DNA from: Lewinellaceae bacterium
Lineage (GTDB): Bacteria > Bacteroidota > Bacteroidia > Chitinophagales > Saprospiraceae
DNA length: 64,000 nt
Assembly: GCA_020636215.1 (NCBI GenBank)
Contig: JACJYG010000009.1
Location: 310,001-374,000 of the forward strand
Direction of reading: 5' to 3'
Shown here: positions 16,663-25,395 of the stretch, in pieces
Layout of the letters: the number at the start of each line of letters is the position of its first letter
How positions within the stretch are numbered: position 1 is the first letter of the stretch
Made by a program: the position numbers and the translations under genes
Notes under the pieces: model-generated
Databases searched by the model: none
The model's input: only the letters and a program-made list of their open reading frames with translations
What the model was told of the DNA's origin: nothing

Positions 16663-17127
16663 AACCAAGGGCGGAGGTGCGCCTTGCAGGATGCGGCCCC
16701 GAGAGCAATACTACTACTTCATGCAAGGACAATTGCCAAGGAGCATATTCTCCATGCCCAGCTTTTCAGCTTGAGCATACTGCACAGCGCCTGGGAAAAG
16801 GGTAAGCCCGAACCTTACGGGCAATGGCCTGTACTTTGGCATACGAAGCAAATCAGCCTGTCCGCGCCGCATTGGCTGGTACAAGGGTTTTGGCCCTTTT
16901 TACCCGGCCGTAGCCCGCAGGGCGGAGTCGGGTTGCCCTCAAACCGACGCAGGAGGTTCATGAACGCCTCTAAAAACAACAACAAGGCAGTGAACTAAAA
17001 GGGCGAAAGAATTTTCTTCTAGGCGAAGAAGCAAAGAGCATAAGGCTCCTACACTTTGAGGTAGCGCTTCTGGCTTCACCAAGCTGCCTTCAAGGGGAGG
17101 ATGAAGTCGCCCTTTCGTTACGCGAAA
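16575..17127 (-). repeat. right arm of the degenerate 1.2-kb palindrome
   Basis: This is the second, inverted copy of the element. On the minus strand it reads into the same order of anchors as the left arm (TTTCGCGTAA at the outer end, then the N-L-L-R-R-F-E coding-like core, then AAAAAGGGCC, then GGGAAAAGGG near the centre). No flanking direct repeat or transposase is visible, so the way it arose cannot be told. Confidence 0.78.
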
Positions 17128-17294
17128 AGATCGTTTCTGGTTTCAAGTTTCTAGTTACTCTTATAACCAGGATTTTACAAAACTGTTGACACAGTTAAAT
17201 GAACTATCCCTAATGGTTGCTCATCTACAATATAACCAAAAAGCCATTTAACAAGTTATTTCCCTATTTTTAGGCGCCACCAAAGCTTCATGCT

Positions 17295-18722
17295 ATGTTT
17301 CGCCGACAATTCCTTGAACTCGCTGCCACTTCCACCGCTGCCGGCATCCTCCTGCCTAAGGCCTTCTGGCTTCAAATTCCGAAAGGTTACCCTTCCATGC
17401 GCCCCCCGCTGGAGGCACGAAAATTCACCAGCAAGGCGCTGGAAGATCAAATCCGGGAAATCAAGGCAAGCATCCCCGATGAAGAACTCGGTTGGTTATT
17501 TGAAAACTGCTATCCCAATACGCTTGATACCACCGTCGATTATGGCGAGCTCGACGGGAAACCCGATACTTTTGTTATAACCGGGGATATCGACGCCATG
17601 TGGTTGCGCGATTCCTGTGCGCAGGTATGGCCGTATCTCCCACTGACCCGCCAGGATGACTCCCTGCGACAGCTCATTAAAGGCCTTATTCACCGGCAGG
17701 CGCGTTGTGTATTGCTGGACCCATACGCCAATGCATTCTATAAGGACGGTTCCCGAAAATCAGAATGGGAAGGCGACCGCCCCCAACTATTACCCGGCGT
17801 CCACGAGCGCAAATGGGAAGTCGACTCGCTCTGTTATGTTATTCGCCTGGCGCATGGCTATTGGAAAACCACTGGAGACAGCAGTGCTTTTGACGGGGAT
17901 TGGGATGCCGCCATGCGCCTGATCGTGGAGACTTTCCGCACAGAGCAACGCAAGGATGGCCAGAGCCCTTACTACTTCACCCGCGAAACCACCTGGATGA
18001 TCGATGCGCCGCCTTTTAACGGCAAAGGCCGCCCTATACGGCCTGTAGGACTGGTCGCTTCTATGTTCCGGCCCTCGGATGATGCGACGGTTTTCCCCTT
18101 TCTCATTCCGTCCAACTTATTCGCCGTGCAGTCGTTGCGGCAGTTGGCCGAAATCTATATAGCGGTTAAAAAAGACCCGGCATTTGCTGCTTCCTGCCGT
18201 AGTTTTGCCGACGAGGTGGAGCAAGCGGTACGACAATATGCTTTAGTAAAACATCTTAATTTCGGCAGGATATACGCCTACGAGGTGGACGGCTACGGCA
18301 ACGCCCTTTTCCAGGACGACGCCAATGTGCCGAGCCTGATGTCGCTGGCCTACCTGGGCGTACACCAACCCAATGATCCGGTTTACAAACGCACGCGCCG
18401 TTTTCTGCTCAGTGCGCATAACCCTTATTATTTGCGGGGCAAAGCGGCTGAAGGCCAGGCCAGCCCCCACAGCGGCCTGCGCCGCATCTGGCCCATGGGG
18501 ATCATACTGCGCGCCATGACGAGCACTGTGGATGAGGAGATTCTGCACTGCCTGCAGATGCTGAAATCTACCCATGCCGGTACAGGTTTCATGCATGAGG
18601 CATTTGATATGGACAATCCGGAGGATTTCACCCGAAAGTGGTTTGCCTGGGCGAATACCCTATTTGGAGAATTGATCGTGAAGTTGTACGAAGAGAGGCC
18701 TGGCTTACTGGGTAAAGTGTGA
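17295..18722 (+). CDS. glycoside hydrolase family 125 (exo-alpha-1,6-mannosidase)
   Basis: The 475-residue protein belongs to GH125 (formerly DUF1237): VITGDIDAMWLRDSCAQVWPYLPL, VDSLCYVIRLAHGYWKTTGD, FLIPSNLFAVQSLRQLAEI and FQDDANVPSLMSLAYLG are all family signatures. Such enzymes release mannose from alpha-1,6-linked mannosides. The N-terminus MFRRQFLELAATSTAAGILLP carries a twin-arginine type signal, so export in folded form by Tat is likely. It lies next to an element-filled gap and has no glycan-utilisation cluster around it. Confidence 0.9.
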   Translation: MFRRQFLELAATSTAAGILLPKAFWLQIPKGYPSMRPPLEARKFTSKALEDQIREIKASIPDEELGWLFENCYPNTLDTTVDYGELDGKPDTFVITGDIDAMWLRDSCAQVWPYLPLTRQDDSLRQLIKGLIHRQARCVLLDPYANAFYKDGSRKSEWEGDRPQLLPGVHERKWEVDSLCYVIRLAHGYWKTTGDSSAFDGDWDAAMRLIVETFRTEQRKDGQSPYYFTRETTWMIDAPPFNGKGRPIRPVGLVASMFRPSDDATVFPFLIPSNLFAVQSLRQLAEIYIAVKKDPAFAASCRSFADEVEQAVRQYALVKHLNFGRIYAYEVDGYGNALFQDDANVPSLMSLAYLGVHQPNDPVYKRTRRFLLSAHNPYYLRGKAAEGQASPHSGLRRIWPMGIILRAMTSTVDEEILHCLQMLKSTHAGTGFMHEAFDMDNPEDFTRKWFAWANTLFGELIVKLYEERPGLLGKV

Positions 18723-18830
18723 AGGGGTTAAGGGAAGCCTGGAGCCCCCGCAACAATGGCTAAACTTTGTGATTTTGAGGAAAAAACATCATGGCAGTTC
18801 AATTGGAGCAACGGTTATTGCTTCAACATA

Positions 18831-19352
18831 CTATTTGCGCGATTTTTTAGTCTGGTTCTTAGTCTGGTGATGCTTCAGCACGTAGCAATCCTCCTTTTGG
18901 ATGGGCGTGAACAAGTCCGCTTCCTGGATAAGTATCTTGGCAGTAGTTTGTTCAACCGCGGCAATTTCGACCCGGACGCCCTCTCCTTTCAGGTGGCGCA
19001 CCAATTCGACATAATCGGAATCGCCGGACATGATGATGATCGTATCTACCTTGGGAGCGATCTGGGTTGCTTTAATGGTCAGGGGAATATCAGCAGATTT
19101 GTGGCAGGGCACCACGGAACCATGGAAATTGTTGAGCAGCCGTTCCGCCAGTTTGGCGGAGATACTGACGCCTTCGCGAAAATACATAAGGCGGCTCAGT
19201 CCTCGCCCATCCAACAATTTAGGGATTAAGGTATCGAAATCAGCCAGGGAATTCTTTTCATCGGTCAGGTGGTGCAGGCTCATCTCGATGTTGTTGCCAT
19301 CAATCAGGATGGCAACCGATTGGTTAATGTTCACTTGGGGACGGTCACTCAT
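18831..19352 (-). CDS. NYN-domain (LabA/DUF88-like) ribonuclease
   Basis: The 173-residue protein is a single NYN domain of the PIN-like fold: the first strand VAILIDGNNIEMSL with the metal-binding Asp, the motif IIMSGDSDYVELVRHLKGEGVRVEIAAV with further acidic residues, and a basic C-terminus (KNQTKKSRK) that could bind RNA. A TATCTTTG box lies about 40 bp upstream of the ATG. The family cleaves RNA, but its targets here are unknown. Confidence 0.9.
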   Translation of the reverse strand: MSDRPQVNINQSVAILIDGNNIEMSLHHLTDEKNSLADFDTLIPKLLDGRGLSRLMYFREGVSISAKLAERLLNNFHGSVVPCHKSADIPLTIKATQIAPKVDTIIIMSGDSDYVELVRHLKGEGVRVEIAAVEQTTAKILIQEADLFTPIQKEDCYVLKHHQTKNQTKKSRK

Positions 19353-19391
19353 GTGGATTGTTTTTCAATATTTTAAGTTGGAGGGTGGCGG

Positions 19392-19399
19392 CAAAGATA
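19392..19399 (-). promoter_or_regulatory. candidate -7 promoter box of the NYN gene (TATCTTTG)
   Basis: TATCTTTG on the minus strand fits TAnnTTTG and lies 39 bp upstream of the ATG at 19352. The -33 element is not clear. Confidence 0.45.
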
Positions 19400-19601
19400 A
19401 GCAACAAATATCCGGTGGCAGCCAAAAAAACCGGCCCAATTTCCCCGTCAACGCTTTCTGAAAACATTTCAGGCGTTTACCCTTGAAATCTCCTTACTCT
19501 CTCCCCTCTATTTTATTACGATTTCCAAATAATTCGTACTTTGTCGACCCCACAAAAAGGAGTCCAACCACTCCGGATTTTTTATTCAAACTCAAAACAC
19601 A

Positions 19602-21701
19602 ATGGCAAAAAAAATCAGCACTCGACTTACACTCACAGTAGGGTTATTGGGTATTGCCCTGGCCTCCCTCCTTGCTCAACCGGCGGCCCCCTATAATACC
19701 GATGTCGAAATCAGCCGATTCGATTACGGCAAGATGTGGACCTTTGAACACGCCCCCATGCAATACTTCCAGGAAACCTATGGTTTTCAGCCCAGCCAGG
19801 AATGGTGGGAAAAAGCCAGGATGGCTTCTTTGAAATTCGCGTCCTGGTGTTCTGCTTCTTTCATTTCGCCGGATGGCCTGATCCTGACGAACCACCACTG
19901 TTCCCGGGGAGAGGTTTTTAAGGTTCAAAAGGAAGGAGAAGACCTGGAAAACAATGGTTTTTATGCTCCAACACGAGCTGAGGAACGGCAGGTGCCGGGG
20001 CTATTCGTCAAGCAATTAGTAAAGTACGAGGATATTACCAGCTTTGTAGAAGGCTACACCAGCCAGGCCAAGACGGATGAGGAGCGCCTGGCCAAGTCAA
20101 GGGAAGCCATGCAGGCAGCAGTAGCGGCCTATGGACAAAAAGAAGGCTGGGCAGGCCTGGAGTTGGAACCTGTCGTTTACTATAGCGGCGGCAAATATTC
20201 CATGTACGGCTACAAGCGCTACGATGACATTCGCCTGGTGCTTATTCCTGAAATACAACTCGGTTATTTTGGAGGCGACCCCGACAACTTTACCTACCCC
20301 CGGTACAACCTGGACATGACAATCTGGAGAGCCTATGAAAACGGCCAGCCCGTCAATTCTGCCGACTTTTACTTTCCTTTAAATCCGGAAGGCGCCGCCG
20401 AGAACGAAGCGGTATTTACGATCGGCAATCCGGGTAGCACGGAGCGGTATCGCACTATTGCTCAATTGGAATACGACCGGGATTTCCGCTACGAGATCCA
20501 GAAAACCTGGATGGACAACCGCATTAAGATCATGCAGGAACAATATGACAAGGCGCCTACCCCTGAGTTGCTGGACCAGATATTCGGCCTGGCCAACGGT
20601 TCAAAAGCTTTTGGTGGTATTTTAAAGGGCATGCATGATCCCGATTTGATGGGCAAAAAATGGAAGATGGAACAGTACATCAAATCGCAGTCACAGGCGG
20701 TAAAAAGCGGAACCGATTACTGGCAACAAATTGCCGACCAATATGCCCCACTCAAGGGGTATAGTTCAGAGATCACGCTTTTATCTCCTAACCCAATGAG
20801 CGGAACGGCACTGCAATTGGCCTTTGGAACTTATGCCCTTATTCAGGCCTTGGATGGAGATGTTTCGGAAGCCGACCTGGCAGAAATAAAAAAAGAGATT
20901 ACCGACCTGGCGCCAGGCCTGAATAGCCCTTATGAAGTGGAGTATCTTACTGCCCTGCTCGAGGAATTGCAGGAATTCGCCCAGGCGGATGACAGCTATA
21001 TCACCCAACTGCTCGATGGGCGCACACCCGCCCAGGCAGCCAAGGAAATTCTGGCGGACACCAAATTCAGCAACGAAAAGAAACTGGAAAAACTGCTGGA
21101 AGGCAAGCCCAAAAAGCTAAAGGAATCCAAAGACCCGATCATCCAGATGGGGCAGCTCCTGGTGCCTGAATTCCAGGAAGCTTCCATGGCGTTCCGGGCC
21201 AGCACGCCTTCCCGCCGCGCCCTGGAAGGGAAGATTGCCCAGGAGGTCTTCGATGTCTATGGACTGGCCATTCCCCCGGATGCCACCTTTACCCAACGCA
21301 TCGCCGACGGAATAGTAAAAACCTACGAATACAACGGTACCGAGGCGCCCTACAAAACCACTTACTTTGGTTTGTATGACCGCTATTATTCCAACAACGG
21401 TGAATTCCCCTGGTCACTACCCGAAAAATGGTTGTCTCCTCCGACAGAGCTTTTGAAAGCCCCCCTCGACTATGTAGCTACCTGCGACATCATTGGAGGC
21501 AACTCCGGTAGCCCGATGATCAATACAAAAGGAGAACTCGTAGGCCTGGTCTTTGATGGCAATATCGAATCCCTGCCTGGTAATTTTATTTATGATGCAA
21601 CCGTCAACCGCTCCGTTGCCGTACATGCAGGGGGCATTGCCGCAGCCCTGAAGTACATCTACAAAGCCGACCGGCTGTTGAAGGAGATGGGCGTGGAGTA
21701 A
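19602..21701 (+). CDS. family S46 dipeptidyl-peptidase (DPP7-like)
   Basis: The 699-residue serine peptidase removes dipeptides from peptide N-termini in the periplasm or at the surface. A signal peptide is present (to about LLAQ, residue 26). The catalytic His lies in LILTNHHCS (residues 98-99) and the catalytic Ser in GGNSGSP (Ser635). The residue that separates DPP7 from DPP11 in the family lies in VFDGNIES and is Gly653 here, which favours DPP7-like cleavage after hydrophobic residues; Arg at this place would indicate the acidic specificity of DPP11. A TACTTTG box near 19538 and a small GGAGT/ACTCC hairpin with a following T run (19559-19581) lie in the leader. Confidence 0.92.
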   Translation: MAKKISTRLTLTVGLLGIALASLLAQPAAPYNTDVEISRFDYGKMWTFEHAPMQYFQETYGFQPSQEWWEKARMASLKFASWCSASFISPDGLILTNHHCSRGEVFKVQKEGEDLENNGFYAPTRAEERQVPGLFVKQLVKYEDITSFVEGYTSQAKTDEERLAKSREAMQAAVAAYGQKEGWAGLELEPVVYYSGGKYSMYGYKRYDDIRLVLIPEIQLGYFGGDPDNFTYPRYNLDMTIWRAYENGQPVNSADFYFPLNPEGAAENEAVFTIGNPGSTERYRTIAQLEYDRDFRYEIQKTWMDNRIKIMQEQYDKAPTPELLDQIFGLANGSKAFGGILKGMHDPDLMGKKWKMEQYIKSQSQAVKSGTDYWQQIADQYAPLKGYSSEITLLSPNPMSGTALQLAFGTYALIQALDGDVSEADLAEIKKEITDLAPGLNSPYEVEYLTALLEELQEFAQADDSYITQLLDGRTPAQAAKEILADTKFSNEKKLEKLLEGKPKKLKESKDPIIQMGQLLVPEFQEASMAFRASTPSRRALEGKIAQEVFDVYGLAIPPDATFTQRIADGIVKTYEYNGTEAPYKTTYFGLYDRYYSNNGEFPWSLPEKWLSPPTELLKAPLDYVATCDIIGGNSGSPMINTKGELVGLVFDGNIESLPGNFIYDATVNRSVAVHAGGIAAALKYIYKADRLLKEMGVE

Positions 21702-21752
21702 GGAAGGTTGAGGGAGGCCAATGCCGTCAACTTTAGAATATCAAGCGTGGTT

Positions 21753-21784
21753 GTAAGGGGATGACTTCCCGCTCATCCCCTTAC
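21753..21784. terminator. perfect 12-bp hairpin after the S46 gene
   Basis: GTAAGGGGATGA at 21753-21764 pairs with TCATCCCCTTAC at 21773-21784 around an 8-base loop. The T-rich stretch that follows (TTTTCGGGG) is short. It is a likely transcription stop for the peptidase gene. Confidence 0.65.
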
Positions 21785-21800
21785 TTTTCGGGGCTTCCAA

Positions 21801-21832
21801 TTAAGGAGGTGAACTCGAAGTCACCTCCTTAA
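21801..21832. terminator. second perfect 12-bp hairpin, no T run
   Basis: TTAAGGAGGTGA at 21801-21812 pairs with TCACCTCCTTAA at 21821-21832 with an 8-base loop. It has the same stem and loop lengths as the hairpin 48 bp upstream and shares its AAGG and GA core, so the two may be diverged copies. It lacks a T tract and may act on RNA stability. Confidence 0.5.
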
Positions 21833-21941
21833 AAGCTCACCATTCTTTCAGTTGACGCCATTGGCCCAGAAGACGCCCCTCAACTCTCTTCCACAATAAA
21901 CGATAGTTGAAGTGGATTAAACATTCAAAAAACATAGCACA

Positions 21942-22373
21942 ATGAAACGAACCATTGCTTTATTCATGCCTTTTTTGGCCTTGCTTTTTTTGGCTTCCTG
22001 CGGCAATACCCAGGCACCGGCTGAACAGTCAGAGAGCCCGCAGGCAGGCGATCAGGTGACAAAAGACTGGGATGCAGCCAAAGAAGCCTATCACGATGTC
22101 ATGTCGGGTACTTTTCACCCAGCGGAAGAAGGGAATCTGGAGCCGCTGAAAACGCGCTATGCCGAGCTAAGCAGTGCGGCAAAAAAATGGGCGGAACTGC
22201 CCCTTCCGGAAAACCTGGCAGGGAAAGGGCTGGAAGAACTGCTTCCAAAACTCGTAACGGAGTCGGAGGCTATCGGAACAGTAGTAACCACCGGCTCTGA
22301 GGAAGAGATCACCGCTTCGATCACAGCTTTGCATGAGGTATTCCACGAAATTGTGGGCCTGTGCGAGCATTGA
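21942..22373 (+). CDS. small helical lipoprotein, unknown function
   Basis: The 143-residue product has a lipoprotein signal (MKRTIALFMPFLALLFLASC, Cys20) and a short low-complexity spacer rich in Gln, Glu and Ser. A helical domain then follows and ends ITALHEVFHEIVGLCEH. The closing H-x3-H-x5-C-x-H pattern could bind a metal, which is inference only. I do not recognise the family. It is followed by a second small lipoprotein gene. Confidence 0.78.
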   Translation: MKRTIALFMPFLALLFLASCGNTQAPAEQSESPQAGDQVTKDWDAAKEAYHDVMSGTFHPAEEGNLEPLKTRYAELSSAAKKWAELPLPENLAGKGLEELLPKLVTESEAIGTVVTTGSEEEITASITALHEVFHEIVGLCEH

Positions 22374-22443
22374 GAACTGCTCAATGGCAATAGGTTTTCC
22401 CGCATAGTGATTGCCCGAAAACCTATTGTCCTAATCGTTTTCT

Positions 22444-22836
22444 ATGAAACAATTACTATTGGCATTTATGCCCGTCTTTATCCTGTTGCTCACCTCCTGT
22501 GGCGCCCAACACCAACTTCAGCAGGCCGACAAAGCCTATGTCCAGGCACTGGAGGTGTCCGAACAAATTCAGCCACAGTTATACGGCCTGAACCAGCAAA
22601 AAAATGGCCTCAATATTCAGGGAAGAGCACTCCAACCGGAAGAGATTGAATTCATTCAAGCGGTGGAAAGGATTGAGGATAGCTATGCGAATTGGAAGGA
22701 TAAAGAAATAAAGGCCTCCGGCGCTGGACCGGTTACCGGCGCCAGAAAGTTGCTCACGCATCAAAAGGCATGGCTGGTTGAAATCCTTTCCATTCAGGAA
22801 AAGGTGAATGCCTTGGCCGGCCGCACTCCACAATAA
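22444..22836 (+). CDS. small lipoprotein, unknown function
   Basis: The 130-residue product has a lipoprotein signal ending LLLTSC (Cys19) and a helical mature part rich in Gln (QLQQADKAYVQALEVSEQIQ). No cysteine or histidine cluster is present apart from the lipid-bearing Cys. The gene lies 70 bp after the other small lipoprotein and 22 bp before the DUF2177 gene, so the three could form one unit. The family is not recognised. Confidence 0.75.
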   Translation: MKQLLLAFMPVFILLLTSCGAQHQLQQADKAYVQALEVSEQIQPQLYGLNQQKNGLNIQGRALQPEEIEFIQAVERIEDSYANWKDKEIKASGAGPVTGARKLLTHQKAWLVEILSIQEKVNALAGRTPQ

Positions 22837-22858
22837 AGAATTTGAAAACGCCCCCAGC

Positions 22859-23248
22859 ATGGCTGTCTTCTTCAAATACTACCTCTTTGCTTTCCTTTCT
22901 TTTTTTGCCCTTGACCTGCTGTGGCTGGGGTGGCTCGGCAAAAACCTTTACCGCCGCTACATCGGACACCTGATGCGGGATCAGGCAGACTGGGCGGCCG
23001 CGCTTCCCTTTTACCTGCTCTTTCTGGCGGGCCTGGTCTATTTCGTGGTACAACCTTCAGCCGATAGCCCAGCACGGTTAGTATTGTTCCGAGGCGCCGC
23101 GTTTGGTTTGGTCACCTATGCCACTTATGAGCTGACGAACCGGGCTGTTTTAGCTAACTGGCCCTGGCCTATCGTTTTCATCGATATCCTTTGGGGAATT
23201 GTTCTCTGTGCCCTGGTGAGTTGGGTGAGCTGGTATTTTGGGCGTTAG
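22859..23248 (+). CDS. DUF2177-family integral membrane protein
   Basis: The start at 22859 (MAVFFKYYLFAFLSFFALDLLWLGWLGKNLYRRYIGHLM) gives 129 residues with four hydrophobic segments. The first helix with D-L-x-W-L-G and the pattern ALPFYLLFLAGLVYFVVQP, GAAFGLVTYATYELTNRAVLANWPW and DILWGIVLCALVSW are typical of DUF2177. The role of the family is unknown. The longer frame from 22808 would overlap the upstream lipoprotein gene. The last four bases overlap the end of the convergent porB gene. Confidence 0.88.
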   Translation: MAVFFKYYLFAFLSFFALDLLWLGWLGKNLYRRYIGHLMRDQADWAAALPFYLLFLAGLVYFVVQPSADSPARLVLFRGAAFGLVTYATYELTNRAVLANWPWPIVFIDILWGIVLCALVSWVSWYFGR

Positions 23249-24135
23249 GTTTTGGACAGCAACTGCTTCCAGTACCAATCGGTATGTTCCTGAATTTCTT
23301 CAAGGATAGGATAATTCTCCTCCCGGAACAGGTGCCTGAACCGCCCCTGATGCTTCAGGCATTCGGTTACCGGCACTTCTTTTTCCGGGATGTAGTTGAT
23401 GGTATACTGCTGCTGTTCAATTTCATAAAGTGGGAACAACCTGGTTTCAACCGCCAGCCTTCCGATCGAAATAGACATGGCAGGGTCTGTTTTATGTCCG
23501 GGCGGGCAGGGGCCATCTATCATCAGCAAGCGGAAACCAGGGGTATCCTTTGCCTTTTTCATCTTGCGGCGAAGGTCCTCGAGATGAGCCAAAGACCCGG
23601 TGGCGGCATAAGGCAGGTTGTGGGCGGCGATAATCCCCATCAGGTCTTTGGGCCAGGTGCGTTTGAATCCGCCGTTGGGGTTTGTGGTCGTCACGGCGCC
23701 ATAGGGTGTGGCGGTACTTGTTTGGATACCAGTATTCATGTACGCCCCATTATTATTCACGATGTACAGGATATTCTCCCCTCTTGCCGCCGCTCCGGAA
23801 AGCGCCTGCAGGCCAATGTCAAAAGTGCCGCCGTCACCGGCCAGGATCACCACTGTAGTATCTTCCTTACCCTGTCGGTCGAGCGATGCCCGGACCCCGG
23901 TGGCGGTTGCCGAGGCAGCTGCAAAAACGGTATGCACAATATTGCCCTTCAGGTCATTGAGCGGATAGGGCCCGGATATAATGGAAAAACAACTGGCTGG
24001 CGCTACATAAACGGTATTCTCTCCCAGAATGCTGGACAAATGCCGCACCAACAACGACCATCCACAGCCGCGGCAACTGAGGGCGCCGGAATATACTTTT
24101 TCGTCTTTTATTAAAAATTCAAGTGCTGGTTTCAT
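23245..24135 (-). CDS. 2-oxoacid:ferredoxin oxidoreductase, beta (TPP) subunit
   Basis: The 296-residue subunit binds thiamine pyrophosphate: the motif ILAGDGGTFDIGLQALSGAAARGENILYIVNNNGAYMNTG holds the GDG...NN pattern. The iron-sulphur ligands begin at CRGCGWS near the N-terminus. Together with the alpha subunit upstream it oxidises pyruvate or a related 2-oxoacid to acyl-CoA. The features fit the pyruvate (PorB) type better than the 2-oxoglutarate type, but the specificity is inferred. It lies 33 bp downstream of the alpha gene. Confidence 0.9.
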   Translation of the reverse strand: MKPALEFLIKDEKVYSGALSCRGCGWSLLVRHLSSILGENTVYVAPASCFSIISGPYPLNDLKGNIVHTVFAAASATATGVRASLDRQGKEDTTVVILAGDGGTFDIGLQALSGAAARGENILYIVNNNGAYMNTGIQTSTATPYGAVTTTNPNGGFKRTWPKDLMGIIAAHNLPYAATGSLAHLEDLRRKMKKAKDTPGFRLLMIDGPCPPGHKTDPAMSISIGRLAVETRLFPLYEIEQQQYTINYIPEKEVPVTECLKHQGRFRHLFREENYPILEEIQEHTDWYWKQLLSKT

Positions 24136-24168
24136 CTTTCTGGGTTAAATGCCTGATAATCTTGTTGT

Positions 24169-25395
24169 TTAGTCAACATCAATCCAATTGATATCTTCAG
24201 GGCTATGGGTAGCCCGGTAGATGATTTTTTCGATGGTGAGCGGCGGTACATCCTTTCCGCCAACCCCTGCATAAAAATCGAGCATACGAAGGTTGCGGGA
24301 GCCATAGAGGGCCCGCTTCATTTCCTGCTGAATGGCGCCCTCCCGGTCCCCCAGGAAATTGCGCTCCACATTAGCCAATATGGCATTTTCGGGCAGGTTC
24401 TTCAGTGCATCTAATACGGAGGCTTTCGGGAATGGTTTGAACAACCGTATCTTCAGCAAGCCTACATCCGGATATTTTCTTATGACACCCCGGGCCGTGG
24501 TGGTAATACTGGAAATTGTGACCAGCACCAGTCTGGTTTGGGGCCCGATATTCACGGCCTCTACATTGCCATACTTTCGCCCGAAATGCCCGGCAAAGCG
24601 GCCGGCAATCTTTGCCGAAAGAGATTCCACTTTGTTCACATCTTTCCAACTGTTGTAATTGAACTTGTAGTAATGTTCCGGCGGAACGAGCCCGCCAAAG
24701 GCTTTAGGTTGAGCCAGGTCAATACTCATTTCGGCGGTGCGCCGCGGCGGAAGGAACTCATCGACCAGATCCTGTTCCGGTATCCAGATGTTCTCGCTGG
24801 TATGGCTTTGGTAGAAGGCATCGAGCACAACCATTACCGGAATATTGAGCTGTTCGGAAAGCAGGTAGGCCTGAATAATGGTATCCAATACCTCCTGCGA
24901 GCTTTCCCCATAATACTGAATCCAGCCTGTATCCCGTTGCGAAAGAGAATCCGACTGATCCGACCAGATATTCCAGGGAATGGAAGGCCGTCCTACATTA
25001 CACATCACCATCGGCAGCCGGAAATGAGAGATAGCCTGCAGTACCTCGTGGGCGTAAAACAGGCCTTGCCCAGCGGTAGCCGTAAACACCCGTTCCCCAC
25101 CAAGAGCAGCGCCCATAGCAGCAGCAAAAACGGAATGTTCGCTATCCATATTCACATAAGTGGCGTCCATTTCTCCATTGGACACCATCTCCGAAAGGCG
25201 CTCCACAATAGTAGTTTGGGGTGTAATAGGATAAGCCGGAACAAACCCTACCCGACAGAGGCGTGCTGCTTCGGCGGCAGCATAGTTGCCTTTCATAATT
25301 CGCTCCTGATGGCGCGGGAATTCCGACAAACGATCCGGAGCCGCCTCGGTGGCTGTTTCGGTTCTTGGCCCATCTGGCATGATCGTATCTTTCAT
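24169..25395 (-). CDS. 2-oxoacid:ferredoxin oxidoreductase, alpha subunit
   Basis: The preferred start at 25395 (MKDTIMPDG) overlaps the stop of the upstream fusion gene in the four bases ATGA, which indicates translational coupling; the frame itself opens 16 codons earlier. The 408-residue product has the PorA signatures FVPAYPITPQTTIVERLSEM, DSEHSVFAAAMGAALGGERVFTATAGQGLFYAHEVL and NVGRPSIPWNIWSDQSDSL. It forms the active site with the beta subunit and positions coenzyme A. The C-terminal part (ANVERNFLGDREGAIQQEM) is also typical of PorA. Confidence 0.9.
   Translation of the reverse strand: MKDTIMPDGPRTETATEAAPDRLSEFPRHQERIMKGNYAAAEAARLCRVGFVPAYPITPQTTIVERLSEMVSNGEMDATYVNMDSEHSVFAAAMGAALGGERVFTATAGQGLFYAHEVLQAISHFRLPMVMCNVGRPSIPWNIWSDQSDSLSQRDTGWIQYYGESSQEVLDTIIQAYLLSEQLNIPVMVVLDAFYQSHTSENIWIPEQDLVDEFLPPRRTAEMSIDLAQPKAFGGLVPPEHYYKFNYNSWKDVNKVESLSAKIAGRFAGHFGRKYGNVEAVNIGPQTRLVLVTISSITTTARGVIRKYPDVGLLKIRLFKPFPKASVLDALKNLPENAILANVERNFLGDREGAIQQEMKRALYGSRNLRMLDFYAGVGGKDVPPLTIEKIIYRATHSPEDINWIDVD

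Larger units (their letters stand above)
15880..17294. other. 1.4-kb stretch without a convincing intact gene
   Basis: It opens with a weak 8-bp-period repeat (GGTTAAAT, GGTTGTAT, TGTTGAAT at 15893-15916). It then holds the giant degenerate palindrome (15962-17127), and a 7-bp-period stretch (GTTTCTG, GTTTCAA, GTTTCTA at 17133-17153). The last 130 bp before the GH125 gene are AT-rich and look like an ordinary promoter region. The reading frames inside the palindrome are discussed at their own entries. Confidence 0.7.

Noticed and set aside
16621..16665. possible tRNA T-arm (GGATCCGAACC) within the palindrome
   Set aside because: No acceptor or anticodon arms fit around it; the word belongs to the inverted-repeat structure.
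23191..24114. 307-codon plus-strand frame
   Set aside because: It is antisense to the beta subunit of the 2-oxoacid oxidoreductase, which has intact TPP and Fe-S motifs.
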